Origin: an uncultured Flavobacteriales bacterium | Lineage (GTDB): Bacteria; Bacteroidota; Bacteroidia; Palsa-965 | Length of the DNA stretch: 63,481 nucleotides | NCBI GenBank assembly: GCA_903873905.1 | Contig: CAIQQJ010000019.1 | Coordinates: forward strand, 1 to 63,481 | Direction: 5' to 3' | In this document: positions 36,747 through 45,344 of the stretch, piece after piece | Layout: each line of letters starts with the position of its first letter | Position numbering within the stretch: position 1 is the stretch's first letter | The notes under the pieces: model-generated | What the model was told of the DNA's origin: nothing | Seen by the model: the letters and a program-made list of their open reading frames with translations, nothing else | The model's database searches: none | Translations under genes and position numbers: made by a program

Positions 36747-37886
36747 TTATTTTAATATTTCTCTTGCTATTACAATTTTCTGAATTTCTGAAGTTCCCTC
36801 GCCGATCGTGCACAATTTTGAATCACGATAGAATTTTTCTGCAGGAAAATCTTTGGTGTAACCATAACCACCAAAAATCTGAACGCCTTCGGTAGAAACT
36901 CTCACTGCAACTTCTGATGCATAATATTTTGCGAAAGCAGATTCCTTGGTCATTTTCAATCCGCGATTTTTCATATCAGCGGCTTGCATGGTCAACAATT
37001 CGGCTGCTTCTATTTCTGTTGCCATATCCGCCAATTTAAATGCGATGGATTGGAAAGAAGAAATTGTTTTTCCGAATTGCTCCCGTTCTTGAGAATATTT
37101 CAAGGCTGCTTCATAAGCACCTTTTGCAATTCCAACAGATAATGCAGCAATGGAAATTCGTCCGCCATCCAGCACTTTCATTGCTTGAATAAATCCATCT
37201 CCAACTTTTCCCATCACCTGACTCTTGTGAACTCGGCAATCTGTGAAAATCAATTCAGCAGTTTCAGATGCGCGCATTCCCAATTTATTTTCTTTTTTTC
37301 CTGAAGCAAATCCTTTGGTTCCTTTTTCAATAATGAAAGAAGTCATGCCATGGGAATCTCCTTTTTCTCCTGTGCGCGCAAGGACAACAGCCACATTTCC
37401 AGAAATTGCATGGGTGATAAAATTTTTAGAACCGTTGAGCACAAAATAATCACCATCAGCAATTGCAGTAGTTAACATTCCACCAGAATCTGAACCTGTG
37501 TTTTGTTCTGTCAATCCCCAAGCACCAATCCATTCGCCTGTTGCAAGGAGTGGTAAATATTTTTTCTTCTGTTCTTCATTTCCGAATTGCAGAATATGAC
37601 CTGTACAAAGTGAATTGTGTGCGGCCATTGAAAGACCAATTGACCCGCAAATTTTCGCGAGTTCAGAAATTGCAGTTACATATTCGCAATAGCCAAAACC
37701 TGATCCACCATATTCCTGTGGAACAAGCACACCGAGTAAACCAAGTTCACCCAATTGTTTCATGCATTCGATAGGAAATTCCTGCGACTCATCCCATTCC
37801 ATCATTTTCGGGCGAATGTTTTCTTCACCGAACTTGCGGATCATTCCTGCGATCATTTGTTGGTTTTCGTTCTGGGAAAATTGCAT
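36747..37886 (-). CDS. Acyl-CoA dehydrogenase
   Basis: A 379-residue FAD flavoenzyme that oxidises acyl-CoA in fatty-acid or branched-chain degradation. GLTEQNTGSDSGGM, FITHAISGNVAVV and the C-terminal GYGYTKDFPAEKFYRD are family blocks. The catalytic Glu is Glu363 in GEGTSEIQ. Residues suggest the short/branched-chain group, but chain-length preference cannot be set. It stands alone, with 150 bp to the subtilase and about 90 bp to apt. Confidence 0.93.
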   Translation of the reverse strand: MQFSQNENQQMIAGMIRKFGEENIRPKMMEWDESQEFPIECMKQLGELGLLGVLVPQEYGGSGFGYCEYVTAISELAKICGSIGLSMAAHNSLCTGHILQFGNEEQKKKYLPLLATGEWIGAWGLTEQNTGSDSGGMLTTAIADGDYFVLNGSKNFITHAISGNVAVVLARTGEKGDSHGMTSFIIEKGTKGFASGKKENKLGMRASETAELIFTDCRVHKSQVMGKVGDGFIQAMKVLDGGRISIAALSVGIAKGAYEAALKYSQEREQFGKTISSFQSIAFKLADMATEIEAAELLTMQAADMKNRGLKMTKESAFAKYYASEVAVRVSTEGVQIFGGYGYTKDFPAEKFYRDSKLCTIGEGTSEIQKIVIAREILK

Positions 37887-37978
37887 GGTAATTATGTTTA
37901 TTTATTAAGGAGGACAAAATTAAGGTTTTTCGTCACGATTGACAGAATTAGTTCAGCGACAATCCCTGAAAGTGGAAG

Positions 37979-38500
37979 CTAATAATTCACCAAACTGACA
38001 ATATTTTCAGAATACTGTTTGAGTGGTTTTCTTCCTTGGAGAAAATCCAATTCCACAACAAATGCAAATGCTGAAACTTTTGCATTTTTCATTTCCACCA
38101 ATTTCGCAGCGGCAGCGGCAGTGCCTCCGGTGGCAAGAAGATCATCATGAATCACAACGTTCATTCCAGCTTCAACAGCATCTTCATGCATTTCAATTCG
38201 TGCAGTGCCATATTCAAGCGCATAATCAGTGCCGATAGTTTTCCAAGGAAGTTTTCCTGATTTGCGAATGGGAATGAATGGAACATTCATTCCCACTGCC
38301 AACATATATCCAAAAAGAAAACCTCGGCTTTCAACTCCGATAATTGCATCGACAGGAATTGATTTCAATCTTTCCATGAATTCCGCAATGATTTTTCTTC
38401 CCAAAACAGGATCTTTCAATAAGGGTGTTATGTCTTTGAAAAGAATGCCTGGTTTAGGAAAATCAGGAACGTTGCGAATGGCTTCTCGAATGGTATCCAT
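37979..38500 (-). CDS. apt: Adenine phosphoribosyltransferase
   Basis: A 173-residue purine salvage enzyme: adenine + PRPP to AMP. The PRPP motif VVIHDDLLATGGTA is at 115-128, and VPDFPKPGILFKDITPLL and GVESRGFLFG are typical. The ATG at 38500 (MDTIREAIRNV) is preferred; the upstream extension of 12 residues has no family resemblance. Confidence 0.95.
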   Translation of the reverse strand: MDTIREAIRNVPDFPKPGILFKDITPLLKDPVLGRKIIAEFMERLKSIPVDAIIGVESRGFLFGYMLAVGMNVPFIPIRKSGKLPWKTIGTDYALEYGTARIEMHEDAVEAGMNVVIHDDLLATGGTAAAAAKLVEMKNAKVSAFAFVVELDFLQGRKPLKQYSENIVSLVNY

Positions 38501-38561
38501 AGTTGGGAATTTTTGAATGAGGAAGATTGAGCGCAATTTTACGGACTATATTTTCATTGGC

Positions 38562-38596
38562 AAAAAAACACCCCACGATTTATGCTCGTGGGGTGT
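38562..38596 (-). terminator. Rho-independent terminator of the T9SS type A gene
   Basis: ACACCCCACGA (38568-38578) pairs with TCGTGGGGTGT (38586-38596) across a seven-base loop. Six further As on the plus-strand left side give a U-tract on the minus strand. It lies 22 bp past the stop at 38619. Confidence 0.92.
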
Positions 38597-38618
38597 AATA
38601 ATATTTTGTAACAGCACT

Positions 38619-39602
38619 TTATTCCTTTGTGAATTTCTTCACTACGAATTCATTTCCAACTCTAACTTTCATGAAATAAAATCCAGAAGCAATTCCACTG
38701 CAATCAATTTGTTGACTGATTTGAACTTGTTTCCCATTGTCTACTGAATAAACAACTTCACCTAATGCATTCAGAATTTCAATTCCAACAGGCATTTCAG
38801 AAGCCAGATTGAGCTGAACATTTACAAAGTTGTTTGCTGGATTAGGATAAACAGAAATATTCTTGATTAATTCAGCTGATTCAATTCCTGAAATTACAGT
38901 TCCGAAAATTGAAAATGGAAATCCTTGTGGAGTTGCAGAACCTGCGTCCATAACAGCTAAATATGGGTTCTGTGCTCCCAAAACTTGCATTCCGTTTCCA
39001 GTTGTTGCATTTCCAGTAATGGTAATAGGATTTGCCCATGGACCTGATGCCAACTGGCCTGTATATTGCCAATCGAGCCAATAGGTTCCTGCTGGCAAAG
39101 ACAGACTAGGTGTTCCACAAACATTTTTGAAAATTGGTCGGGTGGTTGCAGTACCTGTAGTTGATTCAAGTGTACGGTAACCATTTGTCCAAACAGATCT
39201 TCCTAGACGATTAGTTGTTGTATCTCCCCAAACAACTGTTGAGCCCGGTGCGCCCGCATTGTCATTCAACACGCGAATATTCACTGCTGTAATGGAGGAT
39301 ACTCCTGTTGAAGCGCCTGTCTGGTAGCAATAAAAATACAATGAATCAATATTCCAAGTTACACCAACTGGAACAGTAAAATCATCAGCAACACGATAAA
39401 AGGAAGTTGAAGAAGCGCCGTAACCAAAGTTGCCCATCAATAGGGAAACATCAAAGCACCAAGATTCATCTGTTCCTGAAGGGCCTGTTCCAACACTATT
39501 GAAAATTGGTCCATTCACAAGCAATTGTGCATTGGAAATAACAACCAGCATAGAGCAGGCAATTACCAATGAAATACGTTTGAGGGTAGCGTTTTTTTTC
39601 AT
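38619..39602 (-). CDS. Secreted protein with T9SS type A sorting domain
   Basis: A 327-residue exported protein. The signal peptide ends near VISNAQ (residue 26). The C-terminus from about residue 252 (SVYPNPANNFVNVQLN ... GFYFMKVRVGNEFVVKKF) is a type A (Por secretion) sorting signal. The middle (about 50-230) is a beta-rich region with DESWCFDVSLLMGNFGYG and an aromatic PGSTVVWGDTT; no catalytic motif is recognised. Cargo of the type IX system, role unknown. Confidence 0.85.
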   Translation of the reverse strand: MKKNATLKRISLVIACSMLVVISNAQLLVNGPIFNSVGTGPSGTDESWCFDVSLLMGNFGYGASSTSFYRVADDFTVPVGVTWNIDSLYFYCYQTGASTGVSSITAVNIRVLNDNAGAPGSTVVWGDTTTNRLGRSVWTNGYRTLESTTGTATTRPIFKNVCGTPSLSLPAGTYWLDWQYTGQLASGPWANPITITGNATTGNGMQVLGAQNPYLAVMDAGSATPQGFPFSIFGTVISGIESAELIKNISVYPNPANNFVNVQLNLASEMPVGIEILNALGEVVYSVDNGKQVQISQQIDCSGIASGFYFMKVRVGNEFVVKKFTKE

Positions 39603-39698
39603 TCTGATTTTTTGTTTTTAGAGGGTTAAGGTTCCGCACTAAGATAGACAAATCGAATTGGCAAATTTCGATCATTGCCAAATTCTCAAACAAATAAT

Positions 39699-40679
39699 TC
39701 AGATGGAAAGATAAGGTGCAATTCTCTGATATAAATCAACATTGATCAACACACAACCCTTGATTTCAAGAATGCTTTTGAAAATACCATGTGCCTTCCG
39801 ATAACTCACAATTGCGTTGGCGACATTCGGACTGATGTAGGGCAATTTTCTAAAATCAGAAACTTCTGCCGTATTGATATTTATTTTTCGGATGTATGTT
39901 GAATCTGCTTTCACAAAACTTTTTATTGCAGCAAATTTATCTGCATCAATTCCAAAAACTTCTGTCAATTGATTAATCGAATGATAACCTCCCAAACGCT
40001 CTCGGTAAGCAAGGATTCTTTTCGCAAATGCTGGACCGATTCCATTGACAGACATCAAATCGGAAGTGTCAGCTGTATTCAATTCAATAACAGAAGGGAA
40101 TTTTGATTTGGCCAATTTTGCAGCTGCATTTTCCTTCTTGTAATCAACATATCCCTTTGTAGAATCATTCCTCTCCGACTTTTCTGGTAAAACAATAAAT
40201 GGTTCCAATTCATTGTATCGTTCAGCCGAAATCACGAACATTTTTCTCACGTCATCTTTCGAATAAAATTTTCCACCTTTTGTTTCGTAATTTTTTATTG
40301 ATCGCGCTTGCGCAGGACTCAATCCCAAGCGTACCCAATCGTCAGCGGAAAGTCCATTTGGATTAAAATTAAAAAGTTCCTTACTGTGGAAAACAGAATG
40401 TTGCCCTGCTTCTTCAGAAACAGATGGCACATTTGAAGTTTCGTTTTCCTTTTCACTCCAATGATTTTTCTTTTCATCGAAAAGAGAATCCGAATTATTT
40501 TTTAATTGGACCGTTGCAAGAAATTTATCGAAATCTGAAAAGTTTTCCTTGGGAAGAGAAGTGAATTTTTCCTGGAGTGAAATAATCACGGTAACCATTG
40601 CAATCAAAATCAGCAAAACAATTGTTCCATTGCGTTCGCTGTCAGTGAAAGTGAAAAGTTGTTGAGCGTGTGTTTTCAT
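39699..40679 (-). CDS. ComEA-like helix-hairpin-helix membrane protein
   Basis: A 326-residue protein with an N-terminal membrane helix (TIVLLILIAMVTVIISL) and an acidic linker. Three helix-hairpin-helix modules follow: DDWVRLGLSPAQARSI, NTADTSDLMSVNGIGPAFA and NTAEVSDFRKLPYISPNVA. Such modules bind DNA without sequence specificity, as in the competence protein ComEA. Bacteroidota often have three-module versions; a role in DNA uptake is possible but unproven. The ATG at 40679 is chosen; the earlier in-frame start is a TTG overlapping a CATCTTTG -7-like element. Confidence 0.8.
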   Translation of the reverse strand: MKTHAQQLFTFTDSERNGTIVLLILIAMVTVIISLQEKFTSLPKENFSDFDKFLATVQLKNNSDSLFDEKKNHWSEKENETSNVPSVSEEAGQHSVFHSKELFNFNPNGLSADDWVRLGLSPAQARSIKNYETKGGKFYSKDDVRKMFVISAERYNELEPFIVLPEKSERNDSTKGYVDYKKENAAAKLAKSKFPSVIELNTADTSDLMSVNGIGPAFAKRILAYRERLGGYHSINQLTEVFGIDADKFAAIKSFVKADSTYIRKININTAEVSDFRKLPYISPNVANAIVSYRKAHGIFKSILEIKGCVLINVDLYQRIAPYLSI

Positions 40680-40747
40680 TTTTGAACGATGATTCAAAGA
40701 TGAAATTTATTCACGAAGAATATCGACCTATCCGTTTGTAATTGAAT

Positions 40748-40849
40748 AAATAGTTGGAAAGTTGAAAGGTTGGAAAGTTGGTTAAGTTTGGGATTTGGAA
40801 AGTTGGAAAATGCATTTCCCAGGAAAACTTTCCAAGCTTTCAACTATTT
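40748..40849. repeat. Octamer-word palindrome with one-word length difference
   Basis: The left arm AAATAGTTG-GAAAGTTG-AAAG-G-TTGGAAAGT (40748-40778) faces the right arm ACTTTCCAA-G-CTTTCAACTATTT (40827-40849). The arms match except that the left carries one extra 8-bp word (GAAAGTTG) and one mismatch. The middle holds more degenerate copies of GTTGGAAA. The right arm overlaps the stop codon of the permease gene by three bases or so. Confidence 0.85.
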
Positions 40850-42301
40850 CTTAAGCGATTTCTGAATGAAATAAATTGGAATTCCAACTGCAACAATAGC
40901 GATTCCTCCAATGGAATTTCTTGTGTCCATGAAAAGAAGATCGATGCAAATTGCTGCTGCGATCAAAATATAAATCGCAGGCAAGATTGGATAACCAAAA
41001 GCCTTGTATGGACGCAACGTTTCTGGTTCTCGTGCACGTAAAACAAAAAGTCCTGCGATGGTGACGATGTAAAACAGCATCGATGCATACGTGCAATAAA
41101 TTACCAGATCATGATAGGTTCCTGAAAAACAAAGTAAACTCGCCCAAGCACATTGAATCCATAATGCAAAAGCTGGGACGGAAAATTTATTGAGTGTGGC
41201 TGCGCGCTTGAAAAACAAATCATCTTTCGCCATCGCATAATACAATCGTGCGCCAGAAAGAATAATTCCGTTGTTGCATCCGAAAGTGGAAACCATAATC
41301 AGCAAGGCCATCATGACCGTTGCCACATTTCCGAAAATCATTGTTGCCGCTGCAGTTCCAACTCTTCCCATTTCCGCAAATTGCATTCCCTTTCCAATTA
41401 CATCAGCTGTTGGAACAATTGGATTTCCTTTCAATGGAAGCAGCGCTAGATAAGCCAAATTTGCACTGATGTATAAAATAGTAACGATGGTTGTTCCGAG
41501 AAATAAACTTTTTGGAATATTCTTTTGTGGTTCCTTGATTTCACCTGCAATGAACGTGACATTATTCCAAGCATCACTCGAAAAAATCGAATTCATGATT
41601 GTCATTCCAAAAACTGCAAATAGCAACATTCCTCCAAGTGGACGATTCAACCAAGGACCATCTTTTACAGCCTGATACGTTTGTGATGCAGAAAAAGAAT
41701 CCATGAAATTATTTCCAAAGACATGTGTTTTCAATCCGACAAACAATCCAAGAATAATCAATCCGAAAAGTGCGAGCAATTTTGCGGAAGTGAAAACTTT
41801 CTGAACTCCTGCCCCACTTTTCACTCCGAGTGTATTGATGAAGGTGAGAAAAACAATTAATGAAACAGCTAATAGTTGTTGAGCCGTTATTGAAAAGCCA
41901 CCAATGGAAAACAAAATGTTTTTTGCTGAAAAAATCGGCATCAACTCAGAAGTGTAATTCGCAAATGCCATTGCAACCGCGGCAATCACTCCCGTTTGAA
42001 TCACTGCAAAAACTGTCCAGCCGTAAAGAAAGGAAGTGAATTTTCCGAATGCGCGTTGTATGTAAACATATTGTCCACCCGCATGCGGCATCATTCCCGC
42101 GAGTTCTCCGTAACTGAGCGCCGCAATAAGAGTAATTGCACCCGTCAGCAACCATGCGAAAATCAACCATCCTGCAGAACCAAGATCGCGCGCCATATCA
42201 CTGCTGACAAGAAAAATTCCCGAGCCAATCATTGAACCTGCAACGAGTGATGTTGCATCCAATAATCCGAGTGATCTTTTTAATTCGCGTGGTTCTTCCA
42301 T
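40844..42301 (-). CDS. APC-family amino-acid permease
   Basis: A 485-residue inner-membrane transporter with about 12 membrane helices. The first helix pair carries the APC substrate motif MIGSGIFLVSS (near residues 20-30), followed by GELAGMMPHAGGQYVYIQRAFG. It resembles LAT/APC exchangers. The amino acid carried cannot be read. The upstream neighbour is another APC permease on the same strand, separated by a word-repeat region. Most likely imports amino acids by proton symport or exchange. Confidence 0.88.
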   Translation of the reverse strand: MEEPRELKRSLGLLDATSLVAGSMIGSGIFLVSSDMARDLGSAGWLIFAWLLTGAITLIAALSYGELAGMMPHAGGQYVYIQRAFGKFTSFLYGWTVFAVIQTGVIAAVAMAFANYTSELMPIFSAKNILFSIGGFSITAQQLLAVSLIVFLTFINTLGVKSGAGVQKVFTSAKLLALFGLIILGLFVGLKTHVFGNNFMDSFSASQTYQAVKDGPWLNRPLGGMLLFAVFGMTIMNSIFSSDAWNNVTFIAGEIKEPQKNIPKSLFLGTTIVTILYISANLAYLALLPLKGNPIVPTADVIGKGMQFAEMGRVGTAAATMIFGNVATVMMALLIMVSTFGCNNGIILSGARLYYAMAKDDLFFKRAATLNKFSVPAFALWIQCAWASLLCFSGTYHDLVIYCTYASMLFYIVTIAGLFVLRAREPETLRPYKAFGYPILPAIYILIAAAICIDLLFMDTRNSIGGIAIVAVGIPIYFIQKSLKK

Positions 42302-42307
42302 GGTAAT

Positions 42308-42420
42308 GGGACTAGGGAGATGAGACTAAGGTGTGGGACATGAGACGAGGGAAATGCGGCGAAAAGCGACGAGGAACGAAGGAAGAAAAATCTCGTCCCA
42401 AGTCCCTCGTCTCTCGTCAC
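42308..42420. repeat. Heptamer-word palindrome, GACGAGG type
   Basis: The left block 42308-42352 reads as degenerate heptamers (GACTAGG, GAGATGA, GACTAAG, GACATGA, GACGAGG). The right block 42391-42420 is the inverse of GACGAGA GACGAGG GACTTGG GACGAGA. GAGACGAGGGA (42342-42352) pairs perfectly with TCCCTCGTCTC (42403-42413). It fills the gap between the two permease genes. GC content is clearly higher than in the surrounding DNA. Confidence 0.85.
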
Positions 42421-42427
42421 TTTATTA

Positions 42428-43891
42428 TTATTTCATCAAACCAATTCTGCTACGGCTTCTGCTGTAAACAAAATAGATGATAAGACCAAGGATCATCCAT
42501 GCGAGCGCACTGAGTTGTGTAAGATGATCAAGAGAAATAATCATGAATCCACAAACCAACATTCCTGCAATTGGTACAAAAGGCACCAATGGTGTTCTAA
42601 ATGGACGAACTGCATTAGGATCATTTTTGCGCATGACAAGAATACCTGCACACACAATTACGAACGCCAATAATGTTCCGATACTTGTCAAATCACCTGC
42701 AATTGCTCCAGGAATAAATCCACCAAAAATTCCAACGAAGCAGAACAATATCAAATTGGATTTGTACGGTGTGCGGAATTTCGGATGTAAGTGAGAGAAT
42801 ATTTTTGGAAGCAATCCATCGTGTGACATGGAATAAAATACACGACTTTGTCCCATCAACATCACGAGAATTACAGAAGAGAATCCTGCGAGAATAGCAA
42901 CAGTAACAGCAGTCGCCAACCAACCATAACCAGCCATGTAAGTGGAAATTGCATAAGCAACAGAAGCTTCTTTTCCTTTTGCAGGATCATTGAAATCGGC
43001 CCAAGGAGCAACTCCTGTCAATACATACGAGAAAAGAATATAAAGAATCGTGCAAACCACAAGTGATCCTAAAATTCCAATTGGCATATCACGTTTTGGA
43101 TTTTTTGCTTCTTGCGCTGCAGTAGAAACGGCATCAAATCCGATGAATGCAAAAAATACAATTCCCGCACCTTTTAGAATTCCACCCCAACCATGTTGGA
43201 AGAATCCTTCATGACCTGGGAAATTTGCAGGAATAATATATGGTGTGTGATTTTCAGGTTTGATGAACTGCCAACCGATGGCGATGAAAACCAAAACAAT
43301 TGCAACTTTCAAAAACACAATGATTGCATTCACAAAAGCAGACTCTTGTGTTCCGCGAATTAGTAGAAGTGAAAGCAAAAGAAGAATAAATAATGCAGGA
43401 GCATTTACCATTCCATGTACCATTGTTCCATCCACCATTGCACTTTCAAAAGGCGAGTGACACCATTGAAATGGAATTCGCATTCCCAACAACTTATTTA
43501 AATACTCACTCCATGCAATGGAAACAGTTGCTGCACCCAACGCATACTCAAGAATAAGTGCCCAACCGATGATCCATGCAATCAATTCACCCATGGTAGT
43601 GTAAGCGTAAGTATAAGCAGAACCAGCAATCGGAATCATTGCGGCAAATTCGGCATAGCACAAACCTGCAAATGCACAACCAACAGCAGCTACAACAAAT
43701 GAAAGTGTTACAGCAGATCCTGCAGCCTCACCGGCAGCAGCAGCAGTTCGCACAAAAAGTCCAGCACCGATAATGGCACCAATTCCCAAGAAAATCAATT
43801 GCCATGAACCTAAGGTCCGTTTCAAACCTGTATCAGATTCGGCAGACTGCGCCAGCATTGATTCCAGTGATTTTTTTCTGAATAAACTCAT
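42428..43891 (-). CDS. APC-family cationic amino-acid transporter type permease
   Basis: A 487-residue membrane protein with about 12-14 helices. GAIIGAGLFVRTAAAAGEAAGSAV carries the helix I substrate motif, and GFDAVSTAAQEAKNPKRDMP and the C-terminal extra helices resemble the CAT branch (YfnA-like). Substrate is probably an amino acid, perhaps cationic or branched. The first residues (MSLFRKKSLESMLAQ) are cytoplasmic. It diverges from nhaD. Confidence 0.88.
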   Translation of the reverse strand: MSLFRKKSLESMLAQSAESDTGLKRTLGSWQLIFLGIGAIIGAGLFVRTAAAAGEAAGSAVTLSFVVAAVGCAFAGLCYAEFAAMIPIAGSAYTYAYTTMGELIAWIIGWALILEYALGAATVSIAWSEYLNKLLGMRIPFQWCHSPFESAMVDGTMVHGMVNAPALFILLLLSLLLIRGTQESAFVNAIIVFLKVAIVLVFIAIGWQFIKPENHTPYIIPANFPGHEGFFQHGWGGILKGAGIVFFAFIGFDAVSTAAQEAKNPKRDMPIGILGSLVVCTILYILFSYVLTGVAPWADFNDPAKGKEASVAYAISTYMAGYGWLATAVTVAILAGFSSVILVMLMGQSRVFYSMSHDGLLPKIFSHLHPKFRTPYKSNLILFCFVGIFGGFIPGAIAGDLTSIGTLLAFVIVCAGILVMRKNDPNAVRPFRTPLVPFVPIAGMLVCGFMIISLDHLTQLSALAWMILGLIIYFVYSRSRSRIGLMK

Positions 43892-43948
43892 GTATTTGTT
43901 TTGTTTAGTTGGAGCGAAATCGAATTACCAAATATAGACAAGAAAATA

Positions 43949-43978
43949 GATTTCAGATTACCTGATTTCAGATTACCA
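43949..43978. repeat. GATTTCA-GATTACC 15-bp word repeat
   Basis: GATTTCA GATTACCT GATTTCA GATTACCA, two 15-bp units differing only in the last base. It sits in the divergent gap between a permease and nhaD, so it cannot be the terminator of either gene. Confidence 0.85.
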
Positions 43979-44023
43979 ATGATAAGGTTTAAAATTGCAG
44001 GAAGACCGTACTTTTAGGGAAAT

Positions 44024-45298
44024 ATGCTAATCGTTTTCATTTTCATTATTGGTTATCTCGCAATTATTTTTGAGCATGCGTTAAAACTGAACAAAACAGC
44101 TTCTGCTTTATTGACAGGTGTTTTGTGTTGGACGGTTTATATTGTTTCAAACAAAGAGGTTCAGGTAAATAATGAGTTGCTTGGCCATTTGGCAAACCTC
44201 TCAGGAATTTTATTTTTCCTTTTAGGCGCAATGACAATTGTTGAGTTGATTGATGCGCATGATGGATTTGAAATGATCACTTCGCGCATTTCTACATTGA
44301 GCAGAAAAAAATTATTGGTCATCATCGGAATAATTTCCTTTTTCCTTTCTGCGGTTTTGGATAATCTCACCACTGCAATCGTGATGATGGCTGTGATTCG
44401 GAAATTGGTTGATGAAACGGAAGATCGGATGTATTATGGTGGCATGATAATCATTGCGGCAAATGCAGGTGGTGCTTGGTCACCCATTGGTGATGTCACG
44501 ACGACGATGTTGTGGGTGAATGGGCAAATTACAAGCGGAAATATTATTTTAACACTTTTTATTCCGGCACTTGTGAGTTTGTTTGTTCCACTAATATGGA
44601 TGAGTTTCAAAATGAAAGGAAATTTTTCACGTCCCGAAATTGTAGCTGAAGTGAAAAAAAATCCGACTACGAATTTTGAAAGGAAAATTGTTTTTTTCAC
44701 AGGAACAGGCGTTTTGTTTTTCGTTCCTGTTTTCAAAAACATAACCAACCTTCCTCCTTTCATGGGAATTTTATTGGGACTTGGAATTTTGTGGACAGTC
44801 ACAGAATTCATTCACAAAAAAAAGAACGATGAAGACAGATCCGATTTTTCCGTTGCAGGCGCCTTGCAACGAATAGATACCCAAAGCATACTTTTTTTCT
44901 TGGGAATATTATTGGCGATTTCCGCTTTGGAAAGCAATGGAATGCTGATCGCTCTTGCACACAAAATGGATTCCGCAATTGGGAACATCAACTTAATTAC
45001 TTTATCCATTGGTTTGTCCTCCGCCGTTATAGATAATGTTCCGTTAGTTGCAGCTGCTCAAGGAATGTATCCCTTGAGTGTTTTTCCCTGCAATCATTAT
45101 TTCTGGGAATTTCTTGCGTACTGCGCGGGAACGGGTGGCAGTATTCTCATTATTGGTTCTGCTGCAGGAATTGCCGTAATGGGAATGGAACATATTCGAT
45201 TTGGATGGTATTTGAAAAAGATTTCGTTCCCCGCATTACTCGGATATTTTGCAGGCGCTTTGGTTTATATCGCAATGGAAGCGATAATTCACCATTGA
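44024..45298 (+). CDS. nhaD: NhaD-type sodium/proton antiporter
   Basis: A 424-residue inner-membrane ion transporter with about 11 helices. The conserved LDNLTTAIVMM (around residue 111) and NAGGAWSPIGDVTTTMLW (around 146-163) are NhaD/ArsB-superfamily signatures, and a second inverted half has SSAVIDNVPLVAAAQGM. It exports Na+ (or Li+) in exchange for protons. A TACTTTTA element lies 15 bp upstream of the ATG. It is followed within 46 bp by a phosphatase gene with its own -7 element. Confidence 0.9.
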   Translation: MLIVFIFIIGYLAIIFEHALKLNKTASALLTGVLCWTVYIVSNKEVQVNNELLGHLANLSGILFFLLGAMTIVELIDAHDGFEMITSRISTLSRKKLLVIIGIISFFLSAVLDNLTTAIVMMAVIRKLVDETEDRMYYGGMIIIAANAGGAWSPIGDVTTTMLWVNGQITSGNIILTLFIPALVSLFVPLIWMSFKMKGNFSRPEIVAEVKKNPTTNFERKIVFFTGTGVLFFVPVFKNITNLPPFMGILLGLGILWTVTEFIHKKKNDEDRSDFSVAGALQRIDTQSILFFLGILLAISALESNGMLIALAHKMDSAIGNINLITLSIGLSSAVIDNVPLVAAAQGMYPLSVFPCNHYFWEFLAYCAGTGGSILIIGSAAGIAVMGMEHIRFGWYLKKISFPALLGYFAGALVYIAMEAIIHH

Positions 45299-45323
45299 AA
45301 TAGAAAACTTTCATTTGTAATTA

Positions 45324-45331
45324 TATCTTTG
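45324..45331 (+). promoter_or_regulatory. -7 promoter element before SpoIIE phosphatase gene
   Basis: TATCTTTG matches TAnnTTTG fully and lies 13 bp before the ATG at 45345. The best TTG upstream (45295-45297) is 26 bp away, a little longer than usual. Confidence 0.5.
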
Positions 45332-45344
45332 ATATAGCTAACCC

